DNA of 64,000 nt from the NCBI GenBank assembly GCA_002427745.1, contig DIYF01000159.1, forward strand, positions 1 to 64,000, in the 5' to 3' direction. Shown piece after piece: positions 7,972 to 16,839 of the stretch (positions within the stretch are counted from its first letter, which is position 1; each line of letters begins with the position of its first letter). The translations under genes and the position numbers were made by a program. Below the pieces are notes generated by a model, which did no database searches, was not told the origin of the DNA, and worked only from the letters and a program-made list of their open reading frames with translations. Origin of the DNA: Roseivirga sp. UBA6061 (GTDB lineage: Bacteria > Bacteroidota > Bacteroidia > Cytophagales > Cyclobacteriaceae).

Positions 7972-9276
7972 ATGACCAATAGTGCCAACACCCTCTACAC
8001 CGTAAGTGGAAATGTGAAAGATGTAAATGGAGGTCAGGGAGTGCCTGATCTGCATGTGCTTGTTTATGATAAGGACCTCTTAAAAGATGATTTTCTGGCC
8101 ATAGGAGTGACTGATACCCAGGGGAACTTTAGTGTGCAGTTTGAGGCATCCAAATTCAGAAGCTTTCTGGAGAGGAGACCAGACCTGTACTTTATTGTGA
8201 AAGATGCCGGCTTTGAGCTGTTATCTACTAAGGATAACCCCATCAAAAACGCAGGAGTGAATACTTCGGGAGTTGATTTGTCGGTGGACCTTACTGACGA
8301 TAAGCTTCGCAAGCTGATCAATCCGACCCCGGTGCCGGGCTGGGTAGGAGGTTTTGCCGAAACCAAAGCTGCTTTTGCTTATCCCAATCCCGATCTGGGT
8401 TCATTGCATATGACAGGTAACCTGGACAATATCCACAAGCTTCAACGACAGCAGAAGGTAGTATGGCCTGAGTTTAGCTGGATAGCTCCGAATGGCGAAA
8501 GGTGTTATCAGATGTTCGCTCCGGATATTTCCAGACTGGGTTATACCAATGAAGGCCAGGTGTATGCCATTATTTGTCCACAGCAGGGTGCCTGTATTCC
8601 CCATCTGGGTTGTATGAATGTAGAGGTTACGGTTACGGGAGTTCGTGGCTGGGCCAATGAATCAGCCAAAGATATGGCCGCTGATATGACGGTTACGGGA
8701 AAAATCTGGTTCAGTCCTTCAGCATGTGAAAATCCGCTGGTTCAGGAACTATGGGATTTGTTCAAGAAGAACCACATGGACTTTCCTTTTGACAAGGCCC
8801 ATGCTATCAATGTAACCACTTTTGACCCGGGTAATCCTGACCAGCCCATCTTTCCACTGAGGAGAAAATCGACTACGGCTTTTCCTATTCCTGATTTTGC
8901 CAGACATGATAGTGTTGCCTGGGATGTAGCTCATTTAGGGGTGGAGATCGGCCCGATTGAGCAGCATAAGAATGAAAAGCTGAATCACTTCAACCAAACA
9001 GTGCTCAACCTGTTCAACATCGCCTCAGGAGATATGTTAAAGGAAAACAACATACTCACCTGGAATGTATGGTTTACCGCACCGGATTACGTAGATCAGA
9101 CCGAATGGGCAGATCATGCTGAGAAATGGCGAAAATCCATCGATGCCGATCATGGAAGTCCTGACGGACCCGGAACTGATCCCAGGTATTTTGATGGAAC
9201 TCCTTTCAATCCACTTGAAAGTTTGTTTGAAGCTGAACTAAAGAAGATTTTCGATTTGAAAGCTACTTTAGAGTAA
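7972..9276 (+). CDS. Uncharacterised protein with N-terminal transthyretin/carboxypeptidase-regulatory-like domain
   Basis: 434 residues from ATG 7972 (MTNSANTLYTVSG), preferred over an in-frame ATG at 7936. Residues 8-100 look like a beta-sandwich of the carboxypeptidase-regulatory or dioxygenase-N type: VSGNVKDVNG, VPDLHVLVYDKD, and GVTDTQGNFSVQF, the typical strand order of that fold. The rest (residues 120-434) is not recognised; it contains CYQMFAPD and Cys-containing QQGACIPHLGCMNVEV. No signal peptide. Isolated gene facing a convergent YciI gene. Confidence 0.55.
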   Translation: MTNSANTLYTVSGNVKDVNGGQGVPDLHVLVYDKDLLKDDFLAIGVTDTQGNFSVQFEASKFRSFLERRPDLYFIVKDAGFELLSTKDNPIKNAGVNTSGVDLSVDLTDDKLRKLINPTPVPGWVGGFAETKAAFAYPNPDLGSLHMTGNLDNIHKLQRQQKVVWPEFSWIAPNGERCYQMFAPDISRLGYTNEGQVYAIICPQQGACIPHLGCMNVEVTVTGVRGWANESAKDMAADMTVTGKIWFSPSACENPLVQELWDLFKKNHMDFPFDKAHAINVTTFDPGNPDQPIFPLRRKSTTAFPIPDFARHDSVAWDVAHLGVEIGPIEQHKNEKLNHFNQTVLNLFNIASGDMLKENNILTWNVWFTAPDYVDQTEWADHAEKWRKSIDADHGSPDGPGTDPRYFDGTPFNPLESLFEAELKKIFDLKATLE

Positions 9277-9294
9277 GGCTTTACCTGTATGGTA

Positions 9295-9618
9295 CTATCC
9301 CACGATGGGCCTTACGGCAATATCAAAATACTGTAGCAGCGGAGAGGTTTGTGTGATTTTAGCGGCTTCTTCCAGATCACCTGCCTGGATAATCACAAAG
9401 CCGGCAATGATTTCATTGATTTCTGCAAAGGGCCCGTCAGTTGTCACGGGCTTGTCTTGTACAACATAGGTGCCTCCTTTGTCAAGTCGGTTGTCGGAGA
9501 TGTAATGTTCAGGAATGGTTTCGACCCATTCCTGATATTCATTGAGGCGCCTTTGCAATTCTTCAGAAGTAATGTCTGATGAGGATTTTCTGTTGAGCAG
9601 AAGCAGAAATTGCTGCAT
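9295..9618 (-). CDS. YCII-related (DGPF) domain protein
   Basis: 107 residues. The central VTTDGPFAEINEIIAGFVII matches the DGPFAE signature of the YCII/DGPF family, small dimeric ferredoxin-fold proteins often encoded next to ECF sigma factors or regulators, with enzymatic role unclear. Here it is 22 bases downstream of a VOC-fold protein gene and the AraC regulator gene lies further upstream on the same strand, so all three could be one transcript. Confidence 0.8.
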   Translation of the reverse strand: MQQFLLLLNRKSSSDITSEELQRRLNEYQEWVETIPEHYISDNRLDKGGTYVVQDKPVTTDGPFAEINEIIAGFVIIQAGDLEEAAKITQTSPLLQYFDIAVRPIVG

Positions 9619-9640
9619 AAAGTGTTGTGTTTACTATAGT

Positions 9641-10111
9641 TTAACCAGGGGAGTGCAGCCCCATTTTATTTCCTTCGGAGTCAAGAAAGACTGCAAAGAA
9701 ACCAACTTCATCGGCATGTGGTGTCTTGGGAATCAGAATTTTGCCTCCATTTTCCTCTACTTTGTCTAAAACGGTCTGTAGATTCTCTCCACCATTGAGG
9801 TAAATGGTAACTCCCTCGGTGGAAGGGGTATAGCCTTCTCCTTTCATAATCACCCCTGTGACTGCCTGATTCTCATAGGGCAGCAGTCCCATTTCTATGC
9901 CGGGGAATTCTAGCTGTTGGATGTCAATACTGAGAATAGTTTCGTAAAACCTGATGGCCCTGGTGATATCGGTGGCCGGAATTTCAAAAATGGAGACAAA
10001 AGTATTCATACTACTGTTTGAGTTTTCTGTTTGGGCGATACTTTTGATCGGGAGTAGGGTAATAAAGCTCAGACTGAGCCATACTACCATGCGGTAAGAC
10101 TTGTGATACAT
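9641..10111 (-). CDS. Exported VOC-superfamily (glyoxalase-like) protein
   Basis: 156 residues. Residues 36-156 are a vicinal-oxygen-chelate fold of the 'small glyoxalase' type: FEIPATDITRAIRFYETIL, GVTIYLNGGENLQTVLDKV and FFAVFLDSEGNKMGLHSP. This family covers glyoxalase, fosfomycin-resistance and lyase activities; substrate unknown. Unusually the frame continues upstream of the domain's own ATG (MNTFVSIFEIP) into a good signal peptide: basic start MYHKSYR, hydrophobic VVWLSLSFITLLP, then IKSIAQT, so the protein is probably exported. Cytoplasmic relatives usually begin at the internal Met. Followed by the YCII gene. Confidence 0.75.
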   Translation of the reverse strand: MYHKSYRMVVWLSLSFITLLPIKSIAQTENSNSSMNTFVSIFEIPATDITRAIRFYETILSIDIQQLEFPGIEMGLLPYENQAVTGVIMKGEGYTPSTEGVTIYLNGGENLQTVLDKVEENGGKILIPKTPHADEVGFFAVFLDSEGNKMGLHSPG

Positions 10112-10178
10112 TTATTTTACTTTTTCAGGGCATAGATAACCTCATTGTAAAAGCAAAAATTGTAAAAATGCGACAGGC

Positions 10179-11000
10179 CTAGTCCTTTGAATAAATCAGG
10201 GAAGAGAGCATCATCTGATCATTACTCAAATACTCTTTCGGATTGGTTCCGGTGAGTTCTTTGAAGTCTTTGATAAAGTGAGCCTGATCATAATACTCGC
10301 TTTCGTAAGCAACTTCAGTCAGGTTTTTCTCCCGGTCGTCCAGCATTAACTTCAGTGCTGCCTGTAGTCTGATGACTTTGCCCAGCTGCTTGGGGCTGAT
10401 GCCTACCTGCTTTGCGAACTTTCGCTCCAGACTTCGCCTTTTGGAAGGGGCATCTTTGAGTATCATACCAATAGATGTATTTCCCCTGGTGCTGGCCAGG
10501 GCATCGGTGGTGGATGCTACGATATTGTCTATTACGGATTGTTCCGTGAGCCTGCCTAGCAGAAAGCTTTCAACAATCTCTATTCTTGATTCCGTAGATG
10601 TGGCCTCTGCAATCTGCTGCTCCAGTTGTCTGATCAGACTTTCTTCGAAGAGTGATGTCAGAGGTGTTTCTTTATCTGCCAGCTCATGGAGGGGACGGGT
10701 GATGAAATTGGCAAAACCATAGGGGTAAAAACGCACAGCAAAGGTATTGACATAGCCCGTGGGTTGTATGTAGTAAGGTTTGGTAATCTGACCTAAAACC
10801 ATGGTCCGCGGTTGTATGATAAAATCCGTCTCTGAGGTAAACCGCTTTACATCCTCTCCCAGAATAAAGCACATTTCTATGCATCCATCCGGAACTATCC
10901 GTTGTTTGGGAGCTTCTATATCGCCCGGTACTTCCAATATCCAGTGGCATTTTACCACAGCTGCCAGATCGGGGTGGGGTTGATAGGTTTGGTAGTTCAT
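10179..11000 (-). CDS. AraC-family transcriptional regulator
   Basis: 273 residues. N-terminal ligand-type domain of about 150 residues (YQPHPDLAAVVKCHWILEVP, the DUF6597-like start found in Bacteroidota AraC proteins). The C-terminal HTH pair is clear: RRSLERKFAKQVGISPKQLG is the first recognition-helix region, and YDQAHFIKDFKELTGTNPKE is the second with the typical D-x-x-H-F-x-x-x-F signature. Just upstream of the VOC and YCII genes on the same strand and may control them. Confidence 0.85.
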   Translation of the reverse strand: MNYQTYQPHPDLAAVVKCHWILEVPGDIEAPKQRIVPDGCIEMCFILGEDVKRFTSETDFIIQPRTMVLGQITKPYYIQPTGYVNTFAVRFYPYGFANFITRPLHELADKETPLTSLFEESLIRQLEQQIAEATSTESRIEIVESFLLGRLTEQSVIDNIVASTTDALASTRGNTSIGMILKDAPSKRRSLERKFAKQVGISPKQLGKVIRLQAALKLMLDDREKNLTEVAYESEYYDQAHFIKDFKELTGTNPKEYLSNDQMMLSSLIYSKD

Positions 11001-11064
11001 AGTTGATGTTGAATGATGATAAATGTTGGTTGGTCGGGCGCCCGGTTGCCAGGCTTTTGCTGCG

Positions 11065-11526
11065 TCAATTCAGTTTTCTGAACTCATTAAAGGACTCGAT
11101 GAGCCCATTGCCTGAGTCATATCTTCTGGCTTCTTCTCTGACCAGGTGTTCGTTTTGTGTAAAAATGCCAATTACTTTTTTCCAGTCCTCTTTTTCTGTT
11201 TTCCAGTAATCCCGGTTGCTGGTCAGGACTGCTTTCAGCAAGTCTCCCTGGTAAAAATCTCCCTCCGCAAGAATGTCTTCTTCGAGGGTTTTGAGTGCTA
11301 AAGGTATCAGGTATTTCAAACCCAGATCCTGGCCTATCATGATTCTTAGATCCTCGGTGTCAAACGTATTCAAGTGCTTTTTTCTCAGTCTGTAACAGGT
11401 AGTGATCAGGTAGCTTTCTTCCTTTGGGACAGGTCCCCAGTTGTCGTTTTCCAGGGCTTCAAGGGTTTTGTCCAGCCAGCCTTCCTGGAACTCTTCTCGT
11501 ACAGAGGTATATTTTAAGACTTTCAC
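11065..11526 (-). CDS. CdiI-like contact-dependent inhibition immunity protein
   Basis: 153 residues. The central LRIMIGQDLGLKYLIPLAL followed by LAEGDFYQGDLLKAVL is the pattern of a CdiI immunity family that protects cells from the toxic C-terminus of CdiA-type contact toxins. No CdiA, CdiB or other toxin gene is seen in the window, so it is an orphan immunity gene or a family member with another role. It ends at codon 153 and the next gene downstream is the AraC gene; upstream is a small membrane protein only 4 bases away (11531), so these two are probably co-transcribed. Family assignment from remembered motif; moderate confidence. Confidence 0.6.
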   Translation of the reverse strand: MKVLKYTSVREEFQEGWLDKTLEALENDNWGPVPKEESYLITTCYRLRKKHLNTFDTEDLRIMIGQDLGLKYLIPLALKTLEEDILAEGDFYQGDLLKAVLTSNRDYWKTEKEDWKKVIGIFTQNEHLVREEARRYDSGNGLIESFNEFRKLN

Positions 11527-11530
11527 CTGA

Positions 11531-12073
11531 TTAGTCTCTTTTATCTAATAACTCTCTGATTCTCTCCGCCAGAACAATGCGGTGTTTAATTGAAACGAGA
11601 TAGTCGCTGAGGGTCGAAATAACCGCGTCTTTTGTCTCCTGATCAAGTGCGTTCCCCGGAATATCGATGGTGTTGGCGTCATAAATAATACTCTCATTGA
11701 GCAGGTAGAGCAGGGATGTCAGGTCATAATCAACATCTACCAACAGTTCTGAGCTTTTCAGTACATTCCAGGCTGCCAGATCAAACTGGATATATCGGAT
11801 GCCCCTGGCTTTTGAGAGAACCTTGCCAATACTCACTTCCGCATTGTCGCGATAGTACATCATGGAGTCCAGCACCTTCTGGTTTTGAGCCAATTGCATG
11901 TTGAGGTTTTGAATGTTCTTTTCATTGCCCAGGGCAATTTTATCCATCAACCCGTTGATCTTACCTTTGGCAATTCTGTTTTCGTTGAGGTTGTTAAAAA
12001 ATAAGGCCAGTACCACTCCCAGAAATACGGGAATGAATTCAAGTACCGGTTTCTTTAATCCTTTCAGCTTCAT
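11531..12073 (-). CDS. Membrane-anchored DUF6090-like protein
   Basis: 180 residues with a single N-terminal membrane segment (FIPVFLGVVLALFFNNLNE) followed by a mostly helical, probably periplasmic part (NEKNIQNLNMQLAQNQKVLD). The 'hydrophobic segment ending in NNLNE/NNWNE' is the hallmark of DUF6090-type Bacteroidota proteins. Function unknown. Its stop is 4 bases from the CdiI-like start, suggesting co-expression with the immunity-like protein. Confidence 0.5.
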   Translation of the reverse strand: MKLKGLKKPVLEFIPVFLGVVLALFFNNLNENRIAKGKINGLMDKIALGNEKNIQNLNMQLAQNQKVLDSMMYYRDNAEVSIGKVLSKARGIRYIQFDLAAWNVLKSSELLVDVDYDLTSLLYLLNESIIYDANTIDIPGNALDQETKDAVISTLSDYLVSIKHRIVLAERIRELLDKRD

Positions 12074-12309
12074 CTCTTCATATTGACAGACTGGAAAAAG
12101 TACCTCTCTTAATTTAATAAGCCTAAGCTAAAAGAATGGAGCTTTTACATTCTTTATAACGGGATATTCCCAGTTGGGAAACATTACAGATAACACTGCC
12201 CTGCCTGATAGCCTGCCAACGAATCTCAAAGTAAGGTAATCCGGGACTTTCTGTGAATTGAACCGATCTCAGGATTATGATTTCCGGGAGATCAGGCCAT
12301 AAACAGCGT

Positions 12310-13575
12310 CTAGGTCTTTCTTTTCTTTTTCTTGGCAGCAGGGAAGAGGATATTATTCAGGATCAGGCGATATCCCGGAGAATTGGGGTAGAGATTAAGA
12401 TCTGTGGGTTCTTCACCCACTCTGTGCTGATAATCCTCCGGATCATGACCTCCGTAGAAGGTCCAGAAGCCTTTGCCATATACACCGTGAATGTATTTGG
12501 CTTCATCGGCAACATCGGCTTCGCCCATAATCACCACATCCGGCTTGATCACCCTCTTTTTGAAAGAAGTAGTTTGTCCGAAGAACCCTTTAATCAGTTG
12601 GGTATGATTCTGTGTAAGCATAGTGGGTATAGGGTCCCACTTGGCAGAAAACTGGAAGAGTGTGAAATAATCGTTATCCTCTCTCAGTCCGCGGAATCTG
12701 CGGGCTTCTGTATTGTCAATATCACTGAATTCGTATTCCAAAGGATCTTTTCTCAGCTTGAAGTTCTCGAAAGCCAGGGTGCCGCTGAAGTCAAACTGCG
12801 ATTCAGCATTCGGGTTGGCAGGATCACCATCATACATGGCTTCTATAAAATCAAGTCCGGCTCCTGCCAGGGCGATATCAAAGCTGTCGGTAGCTGAGCA
12901 CATGGCGAAAAGGAAACCGCCACCAGCCACAAAGGCCTGAATTTTTTTAGTAATCGCCAGTTTTAGCTCTGATACTTTCGCAAAACCATGCTTACGGGCA
13001 GAGGCTTCATAGTCTTTCTGCTGCTGTATATACCAGCTGAAATTCTTGAAACTCGCATAGAACTTACCATACTGGCCGGTGAAGTCTTCATGATGCAGGT
13101 GCAGCCAGTCGTAGTCACTAAGCTGGTCAGCCATCATTTCATCATCATAAATTACTTCATAAGGAATTTCCGCATAGCTGAGGGCGAGTGTCACGGCATC
13201 ATCCCAGGGCATCTTGCTCTTGGGTGAGTACACGGCTATTTTCGGAGCTTTCTCCAGCTTCATCATGTCCATGTTAGAAGCAGGCGAAACAATCTGCTCT
13301 TCGAGCTGGTTTGCCTCAGCATCGGAGATTACTTCGAAGCTTACACCCCGGATGACGAGTTCATTTTGATAGGCAGTTCGGGCGGGTAGTAAAAAACTTC
13401 CTCCCCGGTAATTTAACATCCAGTCAATTGCATCGTCTTTCTTAAGTACCCAGTAGGCAATGCCATATGCTTTCATATGGTTTGTCTGGGACTCGTCCAT
13501 AGGAATGAGCAGCTTGTTTGCGTAACCTGATAGACTGATGGTCGTCAAAAGTATGAATGCGAGAAGTTTCCTCAT
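12310..13575 (-). CDS. Exported 'asparagine synthetase B'-like protein
   Basis: 421 residues with a signal peptide (LLAFILLTTISLSGYA). It belongs to a Bacteroidota family usually labelled asparagine synthetase B, starting NKLLIPMDESQTNHMKAYG; the label is doubtful because it has no AsnB glutaminase N-terminal Cys and is exported. The centre resembles a class-I glutamine-amidotransferase-type flavodoxin fold: DYDWLHLHHEDF, then AFVAGGGFLFAMCSATDSF, where Cys sits in a nucleophile-elbow-like position. The C-terminus ends in a basic tail (KKKKRKT). Divergent from an ABC permease gene; a large palindrome lies between them. Reaction unknown. Confidence 0.65.
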   Translation of the reverse strand: MRKLLAFILLTTISLSGYANKLLIPMDESQTNHMKAYGIAYWVLKKDDAIDWMLNYRGGSFLLPARTAYQNELVIRGVSFEVISDAEANQLEEQIVSPASNMDMMKLEKAPKIAVYSPKSKMPWDDAVTLALSYAEIPYEVIYDDEMMADQLSDYDWLHLHHEDFTGQYGKFYASFKNFSWYIQQQKDYEASARKHGFAKVSELKLAITKKIQAFVAGGGFLFAMCSATDSFDIALAGAGLDFIEAMYDGDPANPNAESQFDFSGTLAFENFKLRKDPLEYEFSDIDNTEARRFRGLREDNDYFTLFQFSAKWDPIPTMLTQNHTQLIKGFFGQTTSFKKRVIKPDVVIMGEADVADEAKYIHGVYGKGFWTFYGGHDPEDYQHRVGEEPTDLNLYPNSPGYRLILNNILFPAAKKKKRKT

Positions 13576-13630
13576 GCCGGGCGTATTTATAAACCGTTTA
13601 ACTGTACGATCGTTTAATTTAAATATTTGT

Positions 13631-13665
13631 TCTAAGAAATTGACCAGTGGTCAACTAGTTTTAGA
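13631..13665. promoter_or_regulatory. 35-bp imperfect palindrome, candidate operator in divergent promoter region
   Basis: The core TTGACCA-G-TGGTCAA at 13640-13654 is a perfect 7-1-7 inverted repeat. Outer arms TCTAA (13631-13635) and TTAGA (13661-13665) also pair, with unequal spacers of 4 and 6 bases. It ends 25 bases before the permease start codon (13690) and lies 56 bases from the divergent gene start (13575). Confidence 0.45.
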
Positions 13666-13689
13666 ACGGGTAAAAACTCAGTTTGATCA

Positions 13690-14925
13690 ATGAACTTAAG
13701 AGAAAATATCAGAGAGGGGATAAAATCGATCAAATCGAACAAGCTCCGCACTTTTCTTACCGGTTTTATCATTTCCATTGGAATTACTTCTTTGGTAAGT
13801 ATGCTGACAGCCGTAGATGGCTTGCGGAGTGAGATAGACTCCAGTCTGTCCGGCCTTGGAGCCAACAGCTTTGACATCAGCCAGCGAGACTCGGGCAGGA
13901 GGAACCGGAATGGAAGGAAAGAGAAGTCTTACGAGCCGATTAAGTTCAAGCAGGCTATGACTTACAAGAGGGACTTTGATTATCCGTCAACCGTTACGGT
14001 GTATACCCGGGTTTCAGGGAGTGCCGAAGTAAAGCATGGTCAGGAGAAAACGGATCCCAATATTACCATTACCGGAGGAGATGAGAATTACTTTGCCATC
14101 AAGGGTATTCAGGTAGAAAAAGGAAGGAACTTCTCTTCCTTAGAAACCCAGTACGGCAACTATGTATGTGTGGTGGGAACGGAAGTGGTCAAGAGATTAT
14201 TCCCTGACAACCAGGACCCACTGAATCGCACGCTCAAGTTTTATGGTAACAACTACCGGATCATCGGAGTGTTGGAAGAGAAAGGTGGTTTTGGAGGCGA
14301 AACAGAAGAAGACAGAAACATCGTGATTCCGCTGCTCAACGCTAAGCGATATGACAAAAGTGGCAGAATGCGTTTCAATATTACTACCCAGATTGAGAAT
14401 CCGGAAGAAGTGGACTACGCGATGGGTGAGGCTACCGGTTTTATGCGCAAGGTGCGTGGCGACAGGATCGGAGCAGAAGATTCTTTTGAAATAGAGCGCA
14501 GTGATTCGGTAACGGAAGCACTCGATAATATGACCAGCGGACTCCGCACCGGAGGTTTTGCAGTAGGTATTCTCACACTGTTGGGAGCGGCCATCGGACT
14601 GATGAACATCATGATGGTTTCCGTGACAGAGCGGACGCGTGAAATAGGCGTGCGTAAAGCTTTGGGAGCTACGCCTCAGAGGATAAGACAGCAATTTCTG
14701 ATTGAGGCCATTGTGATTTGCCAGATGGGAGGCATCGTGGGAGCCCTCATGGGAATCGGTGTTGGTAATATACTGGCTAAGGTGCTGGGTGGTGCTTTTG
14801 TTATTCCATGGGCCTGGATCATTATGGGCCTGGTTATCTGCGTAATTGTAGGACTTCTCTCAGGATATCTGCCCGCCAAGAAAGCAGCCCGTTTAGACCC
14901 CATTGAGGCCTTAAGATTTGAATAA
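13690..14925 (+). CDS. MacB/FtsX-type ABC transporter permease
   Basis: 411 residues with the MacB layout: N-terminal membrane helix ([20 protein letters not shown]), a periplasmic MacB_PCD-like domain (residues about 50-280), then three helices of the FtsX domain, with [38 protein letters not shown] and the closing [17 protein letters not shown], all standard for the family. Such permeases drive efflux of peptides, antibiotics or lipoproteins with a cytoplasmic ATPase and a periplasmic adaptor, but neither gene is adjacent here. Followed by a clear terminator. Confidence 0.85.
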   Translation: MNLRENIREGIKSIKSNKLRTFLTGFIISIGITSLVSMLTAVDGLRSEIDSSLSGLGANSFDISQRDSGRRNRNGRKEKSYEPIKFKQAMTYKRDFDYPSTVTVYTRVSGSAEVKHGQEKTDPNITITGGDENYFAIKGIQVEKGRNFSSLETQYGNYVCVVGTEVVKRLFPDNQDPLNRTLKFYGNNYRIIGVLEEKGGFGGETEEDRNIVIPLLNAKRYDKSGRMRFNITTQIENPEEVDYAMGEATGFMRKVRGDRIGAEDSFEIERSDSVTEALDNMTSGLRTGGFAVGILTLLGAAIGLMNIMMVSVTERTREIGVRKALGATPQRIRQQFLIEAIVICQMGGIVGALMGIGVGNILAKVLGGAFVIPWAWIIMGLVICVIVGLLSGYLPAKKAARLDPIEALRFE

Positions 14926-14949
14926 GCGGTTAATGACGCTGATGAAAAA

Positions 14950-14974
14950 GCCACCTGTCCGGGTGGCTTTTTTT
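14950..14974 (+). terminator. Rho-independent terminator of the MacB-type gene
   Basis: Stem GCCACC (14950-14955) and GGTGGC (14962-14967) with a 6-base loop, followed by seven T residues. It lies 24 bases after the stop codon. Confidence 0.85.
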
Positions 14975-15133
14975 AATTTTACGGGTACAAGAAGGAGTAT
15001 CATCATGCCACTCTGATCACTTCACGGTACAAATAGGCCTGTTTACTCAGGGATACCGTTGAGTGTCTGAGGGAGACAGGGAGTTCAGGTGTCTATACTG
15101 TATCCGCGATGGTCATAACTAAATGAGGAAGCT

Positions 15134-15529
15134 ATGGATTTGCATGATCCAATACATAAGAAGGTAATAGGTGTTTCATTCATCGTATTCAGTGTATTCA
15201 GTCTGGTGGGGGTTTACTTCTACGACATCTTTATGGAGTGGGTACTGGAGCAGGCCAATCAGGATCCGAATTTTAATACCGAGGTAGGCTGGATATTTGC
15301 GTTTATTGATTCGATTGTCTGGGCCCTGGCTATCATCTTTTTAGTGCCCCGACTTATCCTGGGAATAGCCCTGACTCTGGGCAAGAAATGGGCAAATATT
15401 CCCTCCATGGTCTTTGGTATCATCAGCATGCTCAATTTCCCGATCGGTACTGCCCTGGGGGTATATTGCATTCTCGTATTTACGGCTAAGCCTAGGCCGG
15501 AAGAGACTTTTGATAAGCGGGATCACTGA
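15134..15529 (+). CDS. Small membrane protein of unknown function
   Basis: 131 residues with about three to four hydrophobic segments: VIGVSFIVFSVFSLVGVYF, IFAFIDSIVWALAIIFLVP, and SMVFGIISMLNFPIGTALG continuing into VYCILVF. No enzyme or transporter motif was recognised. The stop codon (15527-15529) comes 2 bases after the stop codon of the convergent rsmG gene (15523-15525), so both 3' ends interlock. Real membrane protein with reasonable certainty; function open. Confidence 0.65.
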   Translation: MDLHDPIHKKVIGVSFIVFSVFSLVGVYFYDIFMEWVLEQANQDPNFNTEVGWIFAFIDSIVWALAIIFLVPRLILGIALTLGKKWANIPSMVFGIISMLNFPIGTALGVYCILVFTAKPRPEETFDKRDH

Positions 15530-16149
15530 CCGGGAACATAGACCACCTGCTTGGTCTCGAAGAATTCTTCCTTGTAAAAATCAGAAATATTGAAGGTCCT
15601 GACCCTTTGAAGTCCGGACTCTTTGATCTCTGCCTTCAGGTCTCCGCCTTTGAGGTACAACAGGCCGTTTTTGAATTTGAATTGTCTGCCTGGCCTGATC
15701 TTTCTTCTGATCCAGGGATAAAACACGGCAAGCTTTGAAACAGCCCTGGAAACTACAAAGTCATAGCTTCCTTTGATCTGTTCAGCCCTGATCTGCTCGG
15801 CTCTTACATTCTCCAGTCCAATTGCTTTTGAAACCTCTCTTACCACCCTGATCTTCTTCCCGATGGAATCTACAAGGTGAAACCGGCAATCGGGAAACAG
15901 GATGGCCAGGGGAATTCCCGGAAAGCCACCTCCTGTGCCTACATCGAGGATTTCTGATCCGGGATTGAAGTGGTGTACTTTGGCGATGGCCAGGGAGTGC
16001 AGTACATGCTTTTCATAAAGGTTTTCAATGTCTTTACGGGACACCACGTTGATGCGCTCATTCCAGTAGGCGTATAGTTCTGCCAACTGGCCGAATTGTG
16101 CAATCTGCTTCTCTGTGAGATCAGGAAAGTGTTGGAGGATGATATCCAT
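15523..16149 (-). CDS. rsmG: 16S rRNA (guanine-527-N7)-methyltransferase RsmG
   Basis: 208 residues from ATG 16149 (MDIILQHFPDL), close to the length of E. coli RsmG (207); an upstream ATG at 16218 would add an unrelated leader. It transfers methyl from S-adenosylmethionine to N7 of G527 of 16S rRNA. Motif I is ILDVGTGGGFPGIPLAILFP, with NVVSRKD before it and the VSRAV segment after it, all family-specific. Downstream of the sigma-factor gene on the same strand (82 bases apart). Confidence 0.95.
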   Translation of the reverse strand: MDIILQHFPDLTEKQIAQFGQLAELYAYWNERINVVSRKDIENLYEKHVLHSLAIAKVHHFNPGSEILDVGTGGGFPGIPLAILFPDCRFHLVDSIGKKIRVVREVSKAIGLENVRAEQIRAEQIKGSYDFVVSRAVSKLAVFYPWIRRKIRPGRQFKFKNGLLYLKGGDLKAEIKESGLQRVRTFNISDFYKEEFFETKQVVYVPGQ

Positions 16150-16230
16150 GGCGCAAAGATGCGAATATTGATTGTTAAATTTTAAGACGGGGCAACCAAT
16201 TACCTGGTCTCCGGTCAACTCACAACCAAA

Positions 16231-16839
16231 TTAAATATGCTCTTTCTTGCCCTTCACAAGGTCGTACATCAGCTCACGAGCCCTGTGTAGCTGCGCCTTA
16301 ACGGTACCAAGAGGGGCTTCCAGCTCTTTGGCGATTTCATCATAGCTGAGCTCGTCAAAATAGCGGAGTCTTACCAGGCGCTGGTATTTGGCAGGCAGCT
16401 TGGTGACAAACATTTGTACCAGTTCAATTTTCTGTGCCTTGATGGCCTCTTCCTGCGGGTTCAGGTTTCTGTCCTGTACGTCAATGGTTACGGCATCCCC
16501 GTTGTCATCTTTGAAAGAGGTGTTGAGGCTCATGGTATCCAGCCTCTTTTTTCTGATAAAGTCAATGGTGTTGTTGGTGGCTATGCGGAACAGCCAGGTA
16601 CTGAAAGTAAAGTCCTTTTTGAATTTATGAAGATTCTTAAAAGCCTTGGCAAAGGCTTCAATGGTCAGGTCCTCTGCATCATCAACATTACGGACCATTT
16701 TCAGAATCATGTGATAGACAGGATTCTTGTATCGTTTCATCAGCTCTGCAAAAGCATGCTGATCTTTCCCTTCTACCGCTCTATCTATTAATTTAAAGTC
16801 TTCTAATGCCTTGTCTGAAAACTGTTTTCCTAACTCCAT
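16231..16839 (-). CDS. RNA polymerase ECF-type sigma factor
   Basis: 202 residues. Sigma region 2 is DDAEDLTIEAFAKAFKNL and WLFRIATNNTIDFIRKKR; region 4 is LPAKYQRLVRLRYFDELSYD and LGTVKAQLHRARELM, the recognition helix for -35-type DNA. No anti-sigma factor is adjacent; instead the upstream gene is a membrane glycosyltransferase whose last 10 bases it overlaps (16830-16839), implying coupled expression and perhaps a role in envelope processes. The C-terminal KGKKEHI is basic. Specific regulon unknown. Confidence 0.9.
   Translation of the reverse strand: MELGKQFSDKALEDFKLIDRAVEGKDQHAFAELMKRYKNPVYHMILKMVRNVDDAEDLTIEAFAKAFKNLHKFKKDFTFSTWLFRIATNNTIDFIRKKRLDTMSLNTSFKDDNGDAVTIDVQDRNLNPQEEAIKAQKIELVQMFVTKLPAKYQRLVRLRYFDELSYDEIAKELEAPLGTVKAQLHRARELMYDLVKGKKEHI

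Noticed and set aside
12277..12897. 206-residue plus-strand frame
   Set aside because: Antisense shadow of the asparagine-synthetase-like gene, which has a clear signal peptide and conserved motifs.
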